Assembly (NCBI GenBank): GCA_964523295.1
Contig: CAZGAH010000100.1
Span: forward strand, 1-14,842
Length of the DNA: 14,842 bases
Source: CAZGAH01 sp964523295
Lineage (GTDB): Bacteria; Desulfobacterota; Desulfovibrionia; Desulfovibrionales; Desulfovibrionaceae
Reading direction: 5' to 3'
Shown here: positions 7,551-13,385 of the stretch, piece after piece
Position numbering within the stretch: position 1 is the stretch's first letter
How the letters are laid out: each line of letters starts with the position of its first letter
Made by a program: the position numbers and the translations under genes
The notes under the pieces: generated by a model
What the model was told of the DNA's origin: nothing
Database searches by the model: none
Seen by the model: only the letters and a program-made list of their open reading frames with translations

Positions 7551-7925
7551 TTATGGGAGAGACCAAGCGCCGGTAGCGGTGTAACCCTCAGAGTCGGTCG
7601 CGGTAATGGTGCCGTCACTCGCGCAAGTTACTGTGTACCGGTCCGAGCCTACGCCGCAGTTCGCGTCCAGGTTGGCCTCGGCGACGACATCGGCCAGGGT
7701 GGGGATGGTATTGTTCATCAGCAGCTTGGCGTGCGACCAGGTCAGTCTGCTCAGTCCTGCGGCAACGGCGCTTAGTGCAGCCTTTTCTCCGGCCTGCTGC
7801 TGCAGGTCCTGGTACTTGGGAATGGCCACGGCGGCCAGGATGCCCAGGATCACGAGAACCGAGATGATTTCAATGAGTGTAAAGCCTTGTTCCCGGTTGA
7901 TCCTTTGGCTATCCTTGCCGCGCAT
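7551..7925 (-). CDS. Type IV pilin-like protein (prepilin), copy 1
   Basis: A 124-residue prepilin. A 14-residue charged leader ends in Gly and is followed by FTLIEIISVLVILGILAAVA. This is the class III signal that prepilin peptidase cuts after Gly, leaving an N-methylated Phe. Glu5 of the mature protein, needed for subunit docking, is present. The hydrophobic N-terminal helix runs into PKYQDLQQQA, then a small globular domain with two cysteines (NCGVGSDRYTVTC) likely forming the D-region disulfide. It ends GAWSLP. The ATG at 7925 has GGAGG eight bases upstream. That site falls inside the coding part of the alternative ATG at 7940. It lies 56 bases downstream of its paralogue and is probably co-transcribed with it. 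Major, minor or secretion pseudopilin cannot be told apart. Confidence 0.9.
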   Translation of the reverse strand: MRGKDSQRINREQGFTLIEIISVLVILGILAAVAIPKYQDLQQQAGEKAALSAVAAGLSRLTWSHAKLLMNNTIPTLADVVAEANLDANCGVGSDRYTVTCASDGTITATDSEGYTATGAWSLP

Positions 7926-7981
7926 GGCCCTTCCCTCCATTTTATTGGCGTTACGTCATGTCTGCGCTATAGCCAGCTCGT

Positions 7982-8341
7982 TTACGGAGCAGACCACTGC
8001 GCGGAGCCAGTCTCTCCATTGGGACCAGTCGCCGTGACAGCATTACCGGCGCAGGAGATGGTAAAGCCACCAGTCACAGTGACATCCGCAGCGATGGAGG
8101 CACACGCGTTAGCAACATTAGTAGTAAGCGCAGTATTCGTGTTTCCGTTACTTTCCAGCAATCCCTTTGAATAGGCCATGGTCAGCTGCGACATGCCTGC
8201 GGCGACCACGCCCTGAGCGGCCTTGATTTCCGCCTGCTGCTGCAGATCCTGGTACTTCGGGATGGCCACGGCGGCCAAAATGCCCAGGATAACGAGTACG
8301 GCGATGATTTCGATGAGGGTAAAACCGGCCTGCCTGTTCAT
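7982..8341 (-). CDS. Type IV pilin-like protein (prepilin), copy 2
   Basis: A 119-residue prepilin with a six-residue leader (MNRQAG) followed by FTLIEIIAVLVILGILAAVA. It has mature Glu5, then the same PKYQDLQQQA turn as copy 1. The short leader is that of classical type IVa pilins. The globular part differs from copy 1 but keeps two cysteines (NAC and ISC) and a similar end (SAQWSAP). GGAGG lies eight bases before the ATG. It is the first gene behind a sigma-54-type promoter about 130 bases upstream, so it is likely the more highly expressed of the two. DNA of the two pilin 5' halves is nearly the same while the 3' halves diverge, which indicates tandem duplication followed by divergence of the exposed face. 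Confidence 0.92.
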   Translation of the reverse strand: MNRQAGFTLIEIIAVLVILGILAAVAIPKYQDLQQQAEIKAAQGVVAAGMSQLTMAYSKGLLESNGNTNTALTTNVANACASIAADVTVTGGFTISCAGNAVTATGPNGETGSAQWSAP

Positions 8342-8484
8342 TGTGCTTCCTCCCAGTGGTTGGTACGTCTTTGTGGTTTCGGTTCCGTATTGGCTACCTT
8401 ACGACTTGTTACACCTGTTTTGGATGGATTCGGTTGCGGTGGTTGTCCGTTGCCCCGGGCCTCAGCCAGTCACATCCAACTTTA

Positions 8485-8500
8485 GCAGTATCCGTGCCGA
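8485..8500 (-). promoter_or_regulatory. Sigma-54 (-24/-12) promoter of the pilin genes
   Basis: Read on the minus strand, TCGGCACGGATACTGCT has GG (8498-8497) and GC (8486-8485) with exactly ten bases between. The consensus is TGGCACG-N4-TTGC. The mismatches are C for T before GG and C for T before TGC. Predicted transcription start is near 8474, giving a leader of about 130 bases before the copy-2 pilin. The sigma-54 activator gene directly upstream strongly supports the call. Confidence 0.65.
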
Positions 8501-8699
8501 AGCCTGAAAAGTTGCGCGCAATCAAAAAAAATATAATGCAATCATTTTGAATTTCATGATATTTTTATTTTCTCGCAATGACGTTGCCAGATAGACGAGG
8601 ATGCCGGAAAGACGCGAACAACAAATTGTGCTGCTGTGCTGCAGCGGGCTGGAGCCTTGGTCAGGTGGTACAAGGTGGGGGCAGGATGCAGGGAGGGGC
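8501..8699. other. Upstream region of the pilin promoter
   Basis: About 200 bases between the activator stop and the -24 box. It contains a 10-bp palindrome TTGCGCGCAA (8512-8521), an AT-rich patch (8522-8575) suited to DNA bending, and an imperfect inverted repeat listed separately. CCTTG/CAAGG arms at 8655-8675 form a small hairpin after the activator gene but have no T tract. No gene is supported here. Confidence 0.5.
8540..8559. promoter_or_regulatory. Candidate enhancer site for the sigma-54 activator
   Basis: Arms ATCAT (8540-8544) and ATGAT (8555-8559) flank an AT-rich 10-base centre. The centre of the repeat lies about 75 bases upstream of the predicted sigma-54 start, within the usual distance for activator binding. 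The match is short, so this is only a candidate. Confidence 0.3.
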
Positions 8700-10064
8700 T
8701 CAGCTCTTGAGTGCAGAAACGTCGATGTCGTACTTCTTGATCCGGTGCCAGAGGCTGCGTTCCTTGATCCCGAGGAGTTCCGCGGCCCGGATCTGCACGC
8801 CGCCGGCCTGCGACAGGGCCGCCAGGATCAGGGACTTTTCCAGCTCGTGCAGACGCTCGTCCAGGCCCAGGGACGCTGCCGCCTCCTCTTCGCCATTGGC
8901 CACGCCGCCCTCGGGCTCAGAGACAGACGGGGACGGCTGGCGGCAGATGTCCAGGGCGCCCAGGGCCGGAAGGGGGATGTCGCGCGGGTGGACGATCCCG
9001 TCTTCGGCCAGGACCGCGGCCCGCTCCATGGCATTGCGCAGCTCGCGAACGTTGCCCGGCCAGGCGCTGGCCACGAGCACCTGCAGGGCCTCCGGCGAGA
9101 GGGTGAGATCCTTGTTGAAGCGCTCGATGAAGTGCGTGGCCAGCAGCGGGATGTCCTCGCGGCGCTCGCGCAAGGGCGGCAGGTGAATCCGAAAAACATT
9201 GAGCCGATGGTAGAGGTCCTCGCGAAAGCTTCCCCCCTCGATCATCTTTTCCAGATTTTTGTTCGTCGCTGCGATGAGCCGCACGTCCACCCGGATCGGA
9301 TTGGCGCCGCCGACGCGCTCGCAGAACCCGCCCTCCAGGGCTCGCAGTATTTTGGCCTGTGTCTCCAGTGGCATATCTCCGATCTCGTCGAGAAAGAGCG
9401 TGCCCTTATCCGCCAGCTCGAACTTGCCCTTTTTCAGCGCCGTGGCACCGGTGAAGGCGCCTTTTTCGTGTCCGAACAGTTCACTTTCAAGCAATCCGTC
9501 CGGAATGGCCGCGCAGTTCACGGCAATGAAGGGTTTGTCCTTGCGCAGACTGTGCTCGTGGATGCACCCGGCCGCGACCTCCTTGCCGGTGCCGGACTCG
9601 CCGGTGACGAGCACGGTCGCGTCCGCCGGCGAAACTTTGAGAATCTGGCCGAGCACGGCGCGCATGAGCCGGCTCTGACCGACAACCCCGGGGAAGTGCT
9701 CCAGGGCGTCGACCTTGCTCAACGCGTCGGCCACGCGCGTGAATACCGTGGCGTAGCGGTCGAGCTGATCAACCGAAGGCGACCGCTTGTCTGGAGCACG
9801 CGTCTGCACGGCGGGCAGTTTTTCGGCCCTGCGCACGAATTGGTCAATAGGCTTGAGAATGATCCAGACGATGAGTAGGGCCGCGGCGTAGGTCGTGCCG
9901 AAGCTGATCACGCCCCAGAGCGAGAGAACGAGATAGACGTCAGTGTGCGATAATATGCAATACTGAACAAGGCGGTAGGTTATGATCAACGACAAAATCG
10001 ACATGCTTGAAAAAATTAGTGGCAGTACGAAATAGAGGCTGAGATGGAAGCGTTGTATTCGCAT
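8700..10064 (-). CDS. Membrane-anchored sigma-54-dependent transcriptional activator
   Basis: A 454-residue bacterial enhancer-binding protein. Two N-terminal hydrophobic segments (about 10-32 and 44-70) are followed by a short HAMP-like linker (KPIDQFVRRAEKL). There is no receiver, GAF or PAS domain. The AAA+ domain has Walker A GESGTGKE (155-162), the sigma-54 contact loop GAFTGA (202-207), Walker B TLFLDE (222-227) and the arginine-finger region FREDLYHRLNVFRIHLPPLR. The C-terminus ends in a Fis-type helix-turn-helix (AAELLGIKERSLWHRIKKYD). All ATPase and sigma-54 motifs are intact. Anchoring in the inner membrane suggests it senses an envelope signal directly, without a sensor kinase. It sits between a PilC-like gene and two pilins with a -24/-12 promoter, so pilin transcription is its likely target. 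The ribosome binding site is weak. Confidence 0.92.
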   Translation of the reverse strand: MRIQRFHLSLYFVLPLIFSSMSILSLIITYRLVQYCILSHTDVYLVLSLWGVISFGTTYAAALLIVWIILKPIDQFVRRAEKLPAVQTRAPDKRSPSVDQLDRYATVFTRVADALSKVDALEHFPGVVGQSRLMRAVLGQILKVSPADATVLVTGESGTGKEVAAGCIHEHSLRKDKPFIAVNCAAIPDGLLESELFGHEKGAFTGATALKKGKFELADKGTLFLDEIGDMPLETQAKILRALEGGFCERVGGANPIRVDVRLIAATNKNLEKMIEGGSFREDLYHRLNVFRIHLPPLRERREDIPLLATHFIERFNKDLTLSPEALQVLVASAWPGNVRELRNAMERAAVLAEDGIVHPRDIPLPALGALDICRQPSPSVSEPEGGVANGEEEAAASLGLDERLHELEKSLILAALSQAGGVQIRAAELLGIKERSLWHRIKKYDIDVSALKS

Positions 10065-10095
10065 TGTGCTACCAAAAACAATTCATCTCGGAAAC

Positions 10096-10111
10096 GTCGG
10101 CTCGATCCGAC
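10096..10111. promoter_or_regulatory. Inverted repeat upstream of the sigma-54 activator gene
   Basis: Arms GTCGG (10096-10100) and CCGAC (10107-10111) with a six-base centre lie 32 bases before the activator ATG. A second repeat, TACCG-CC-CGGTA, lies at about 10128-10139. Either could be a regulator site or a hairpin in the transcript between the PilC-like gene and the activator. Without a T tract neither is a clear terminator. Confidence 0.3.
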
Positions 10112-10187
10112 ATTCTCAACGATTTACCGCCCGGTAGAAAGGTTGGCCTCGTGAATGAACCCTTCGCCCATGCATTAACATGGACGT

Positions 10188-11408
10188 TTATTTTACCGTC
10201 TTGGTCAGGTCGAACATGGGGAAGAAGATGGCCATGGCAAAAAAGCCGACAATCACGGCCAGGAAGCCCATGAGAATCGGACCGATCAATTCTGACATTC
10301 GGTGAACTGAGTATTCGACCTCATAATCATAATGACTGGCGACCTGCTTGAGCATATCGTCCAGATTGCCCGACTCTTCGCCGATGGCGATCATGTTGAT
10401 GACCAGGGGGGTGAAATTCCTCGAATTACGCAAGGGGCCGGCAATGCCGCGGCCCTCTTGCAGCTTTTCCCGCAAGCCTTGAAATTCTTTGGAAATGGCG
10501 TCATTGCCGATGGTGTCGGCCAGAATGCCCACCGTATCGAGGATGGACACGCCGCTGGATTGGAGCAGGGAAAAAATACTGGAAAAACGCGCCATGGCAC
10601 CTTTCTGGATGACTGGACCAATCAATGGAATCCGCAGTAACATCGAGTCCTTTACATAGCGTCCTTTTTCGGTTTTTACATACAAAACAATACCTGTAAC
10701 CGTGCAGGCAATCGTCAAAACACCTGGAATCCAGTATGACTGCATCGCTTCATACATAAATACACAAATTTTAGTCGGTAAGGGTAATTCAATTTTAGCC
10801 TTTGCAAAAATAGCAATAAATTTTGGAATAACAAAATTCAGGAGAAAAATAAATGCACCGAATAATACCGTCAATACAACGATCGGATATACCATCGCCG
10901 ACTTGATTTGCTTGGTAACTTTGTATTCGTGTTCGATGAGGTAAATGAGCCGTTCCAGCACCTGGGGCAGCGTGCCGGCGACCTCGCCGGCCTTGAGCAT
11001 GCTGCAGTACAGGGGGTTGAAGATGTCCGTGTGTTTGCTGAAGGCCGCGTAGAGCGTGGAGCCCTGGCGGATGTCCTCGCCGATGGCGATGACCGCCTTC
11101 TTGAGCTTGGGGTTTTCGCTCTGTTGCTCGAGCACCTCGAGCAGGCTGACGATGGAGATGCCGGCGTCGAAGAGCGTGCGGAACTGCTTGGTGAACAGGA
11201 TCAGCTCCGGCATCTTGACCGAGGACAGCTTACGTTCAATGAAAGCGGCAATGCTGCTCTGTCCGCCGCCTTCGAGCACGACTTTGACCGGGATGAATCC
11301 CTTGTTGGCGACGATATCGCGCGCGGCGTCGATGCTGTCGGCCTCGATGACGCCGGTGGCCGAGGATCCCGAGCCTGTTATGGCCTGGTACTTGTATTTA
11401 TTGGGCAT
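10188..11408 (-). CDS. Type II secretion F / PilC family inner-membrane platform protein
   Basis: A 406-residue protein of the GspF/PilC family, the polytopic platform on which an assembly ATPase drives pilus or pseudopilus growth. The N-terminal part (about 1-65) is a family-typical lead-in (YKYQAITGSGSSATGVIEAD). Two repeats of the T2SSF domain follow (about 70-195 and 275-398). Each opens with a phenylalanine-rich stretch (ILFTKQFRTLFDAGISI; MARFSSIFSLLQSSGVSI) and contains the GEESG/GEVAG-type motif (LKAGEVAGTLPQVL; IAIGEESGNLDDML). Hydrophobic segments lie near 170-195, 222-245 and 372-398. Length is normal and the ends are intact. AGGAG seven bases before the ATG supports the start. No ATPase gene accompanies it here. 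The middle of the gene (about 10620-10930) is far more AT-rich than both ends. Confidence 0.93.
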   Translation of the reverse strand: MPNKYKYQAITGSGSSATGVIEADSIDAARDIVANKGFIPVKVVLEGGGQSSIAAFIERKLSSVKMPELILFTKQFRTLFDAGISIVSLLEVLEQQSENPKLKKAVIAIGEDIRQGSTLYAAFSKHTDIFNPLYCSMLKAGEVAGTLPQVLERLIYLIEHEYKVTKQIKSAMVYPIVVLTVLFGAFIFLLNFVIPKFIAIFAKAKIELPLPTKICVFMYEAMQSYWIPGVLTIACTVTGIVLYVKTEKGRYVKDSMLLRIPLIGPVIQKGAMARFSSIFSLLQSSGVSILDTVGILADTIGNDAISKEFQGLREKLQEGRGIAGPLRNSRNFTPLVINMIAIGEESGNLDDMLKQVASHYDYEVEYSVHRMSELIGPILMGFLAVIVGFFAMAIFFPMFDLTKTVK

Positions 11409-11474
11409 GGATGGACTCCTGCTAAGGTCAGGCTGGGTCTTTGTAACAACATCCGGCGCCGTCCGTCGAGTGTT

Positions 11475-11493
11475 TCCTGAAGAAAATTCAGGA
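11475..11493. promoter_or_regulatory. 7-bp-arm inverted repeat upstream of the PilC-like gene
   Basis: TCCTGAA (11475-11481) and TTCAGGA (11487-11493) pair perfectly around a five-base centre, about 67 bases before the PilC-like ATG and 170 bases before hicA. It may be an operator for either divergent gene. I found no convincing promoter for the PilC-like gene near it. Confidence 0.35.
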
Positions 11494-11662
11494 CGATGTC
11501 ATCGGTTTTTGTCATACTCGCCTGCGTCACCGCGTGGTGTCAAGCGCCTGTGTGACGGCTCCTCATCGCCTCTGGTCTTGTCGCGGTCGCCGCAGGGCCA
11601 CGATGGAAATTTTCCCCCTCACGCCTCTTGCGCGTGCTATCGAAAAGAGCTATCTTTATCCC

Positions 11663-11917
11663 GTGAACAACCGACAGCGCAAAACCCTGGCCGCCGTATT
11701 CGCCGTCCCGCACGCGCAGTCTGTCGAGTGGTCCGATATCGAAGCGCTGCTCATTGCGGCGGGTACACGCGTCGTCGAAGGACGTGGTTCGCGTGTGCGC
11801 TTTGTAAAGGGCAATTTCGTTGCAACCTTTCATCGTCCTCACCCCGAAAAGGAAGCAAAGCCCTATCAGGTACGCGCCGCAAAGGCATTTCTTGAACAAA
11901 TGGGGGTAACGCCGTGA
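11663..11917 (+). CDS. hicA: HicA-family toxin (mRNA interferase-like)
   Basis: With the GTG start at 11663 the product is 84 residues, normal for this HicA branch (NNRQRKTLAAVFA, VEWSDIEALL, FHRPHP, VRAAKAFLEQMGVTP). HicA is a small dsRNA-binding-fold ribonuclease that cuts mRNA and tmRNA and is neutralised by HicB. Classical HicA has a catalytic His in a GSH motif. Here the corresponding position reads GRGSRV, with Arg44, as in the HRPHP-type branch, so activity is not assured. The frame runs back to 11534, but only the part after the GTG resembles the family. No strong ribosome binding site precedes the GTG. A weak promoter match (TTGCGC, 17 bases, TATCTT at 11651-11656) would start the transcript at about the GTG. 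The gene overlaps hicB by four bases. Confidence 0.8.
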   Translation: MNNRQRKTLAAVFAVPHAQSVEWSDIEALLIAAGTRVVEGRGSRVRFVKGNFVATFHRPHPEKEAKPYQVRAAKAFLEQMGVTP

Positions 11918-12228
11918 ACCACAAAGGCTATTCGGCCAAAATCGAGTACAGCGACGAAGATGGTTGCTTTATCGGGCGCGTGGCTGGCATCCGCCATATC
12001 GTGACCTTTCACGGCGAGACCGTGAGCGAATTACGTGCGGCCTTCGCGGAGGCCGTTGACGACTATCTGGAAACGTGCGCGCGTGAAGGCCTTACGCCGC
12101 AACGGCCATATTCGGGGAAAATCATGCTGCGCATTCCGCCCGAGGTCCACGCCCACGCCGCCATGCAGGCCGAAGCCCACGGCATGAGCCTGAACCAATG
12201 GGCTGCCAGGGTCTTGTCACAAGCATAG
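11914..12228 (+). CDS. hicB: HicB-family antitoxin
   Basis: A 104-residue protein beginning with a GTG that overlaps the hicA stop (GTGA), so the two are translationally coupled. The N-terminal half is the HicB partial RNase H-like fold (YSAKIEYSDEDGCFIGRVAG, then FHGETVSELRAAFAEAVDDY). The C-terminal part is a ribbon-helix-helix DNA-binding domain (KIMLRIPPEVHAHAAMQAEA, then GMSLNQWAARVL). It binds and blocks HicA and normally represses the operon promoter. The order toxin then antitoxin is usual for hicAB. The pair is intact. Confidence 0.9.
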   Translation: MNHKGYSAKIEYSDEDGCFIGRVAGIRHIVTFHGETVSELRAAFAEAVDDYLETCAREGLTPQRPYSGKIMLRIPPEVHAHAAMQAEAHGMSLNQWAARVLSQA

Positions 12229-12317
12229 CCTGCCATCCTTCCCTCCGCCGCAGCACGGCCGCATGAACGCAGGCGTCGAACAGGGTACTTTTTCGTCACT
12301 GCTGATACAACGCCATC

Positions 12318-12341
12318 TTTCCGCGGGTGTCCCGGCGGAAA
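12318..12341. terminator. Strong hairpin between convergent genes
   Basis: TTTCCGC-GGG, loop TGT, CCC, one bulged G, then GCGGAAA gives ten base pairs. It lies 90 bases after the hicB stop and 49 bases after the stop of the opposite gene. T tracts are weak on both sides, so termination is likely but not certain. The remaining bases of the 12229-12389 gap show nothing else. A run of seven Ts on the minus strand (12367-12373) could end transcription of the opposite gene. Confidence 0.4.
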
Positions 12342-12389
12342 CGTAAAAGCCGATGAAACGGTCCTGAAAAAAAGCTCCGGACAGCACGC

Positions 12390-13187
12390 TCACGGCAGCC
12401 AGGCCTTGGCGATCTGGAAGACCGCCTCGTAGGGGAGCTTCTGGCGTATGGCCAGGCTCAGCTCCGTGGACATGGTCAGTTTCTGCCGCAGTTCGTCGAG
12501 CACGACGTCCCGGTGTACCTTGAGCCATTTTCGGACGAACGGCGTCTCGAAGCCGTCGATGACCAGGGACAGGCCGGAGACGAAAAAGGCCGAGGAGCTG
12601 GTCTCCAGAAACGGCCGGCAGCCCTCCTTGCCCTCCTTGCCGGACTCGCCCCGGGGCCGGGGGCCCCAGCCCTCCTTGCGCGCCCAGAAGACGTAGAAGA
12701 GCAGCGTGACCATGAGCTGCTCCGGGGAGAGTTTGTGGGTTACGTTGAAATAGTGTTTCGGTTCGTCGTCGGCGCTGCGTTCGCCCTTCAGGGCCAGGCG
12801 GACCAGCTCGTGCACGTAGTGAAAGGTCTGCTTCTCGTCCACGGTCAGCCGGCCGTACTGGGCGGCCATCTTGGCCAACGATTTGCGGGGATTCTCGCTC
12901 GCGGCCACGTCGAGTACGGCCGTACGCATGAGATTGAACTTGCGCTCCAGCTCCGCCAGACAATGCTCCTGGCGCGTCGCGGCAATGCTGCGCAGCCAGA
13001 CTTCATCGAGCGGCGAGAGGATGTTTTCCAGCAGAAATTTGATGAACGGCTCGCTGGTATACGCTACTTCATCGTGCAGGGATTTGAAATTGCGCTTCCC
13101 CTCGACCAGCTTCTTGAGCGACAGCCAATACGCCGCCAGCCCCTCTACGGGGATGTCCAGGATATCAAAAGCGCGCTGCGTGTCCAT
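12390..13187 (-). CDS. Uncharacterised 265-residue protein
   Basis: I do not recognise the family. The protein is mostly helical by appearance and rich in Leu, Glu, Lys and Arg. It has no signal peptide and no certain membrane helix. Two moderately hydrophobic stretches occur (LMVTLLFYVFWARK; AFFVSGLSLVI). Between them is a Gly/Lys/Glu/Pro-rich insert (GPRPRGESGKEGKEG), encoded by repeats of CCTCCTTG on the plus strand, which looks like a slippage-made loop. The coding frame is long, GC-biased like its neighbours and preceded by a well-formed promoter, so it is very probably a real gene. No good ribosome binding site precedes the ATG at 13187. It is transcribed away from the Rpn gene, and an inverted repeat covers its predicted transcription start. 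Confidence 0.75.
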   Translation of the reverse strand: MDTQRAFDILDIPVEGLAAYWLSLKKLVEGKRNFKSLHDEVAYTSEPFIKFLLENILSPLDEVWLRSIAATRQEHCLAELERKFNLMRTAVLDVAASENPRKSLAKMAAQYGRLTVDEKQTFHYVHELVRLALKGERSADDEPKHYFNVTHKLSPEQLMVTLLFYVFWARKEGWGPRPRGESGKEGKEGCRPFLETSSSAFFVSGLSLVIDGFETPFVRKWLKVHRDVVLDELRQKLTMSTELSLAIRQKLPYEAVFQIAKAWLP

Positions 13188-13253
13188 GGTGTTCGCGAAA
13201 AGAGGCGTTCTGCGCCCGACGCCGGCCTTTTCCGGGCCGAATGAGCGTCCTTG

Positions 13254-13275
13254 CCGCTATGGGACAGTATAGCGG
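13254..13275. promoter_or_regulatory. Inverted repeat over the promoter, likely operator
   Basis: CCGCTAT (13254-13260) and ATAGCGG (13269-13275) are perfect inverted arms with an eight-base centre. The repeat spans the -10 box and the predicted start of the minus-strand promoter. A dimer bound there would block transcription. The binding protein is unknown. The gene itself or a distant regulator are both possible. Confidence 0.5.
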
Positions 13276-13295
13276 AAAGCTTGGAGAAATGGCAA
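13266..13295 (-). promoter_or_regulatory. Sigma-70 promoter of the uncharacterised gene
   Basis: On the minus strand TTGCCA (13290-13295) and TATACT (13266-13271) are separated by 18 bases. Each box matches the consensus in five of six positions. Transcription would start near 13259 and leave a leader of about 70 bases before the ATG at 13187. Confidence 0.6.
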
Positions 13296-13385
13296 GGGAT
13301 GCGTTGCCGGCCAGGATCGCCCGCGCTTCCGGGGCCGTGCAGTCCCTCTTGATCGGTCCGGGCGCGTCGCGTAGTGTCTCTCCCC

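Noticed and set aside
12217..12963. 248-codon minus-strand frame overlapping the unrecognised gene
   Set aside because: It is Arg/Gly/Pro-rich, lacks a start signal and is an out-of-frame shadow of the 265-residue protein.
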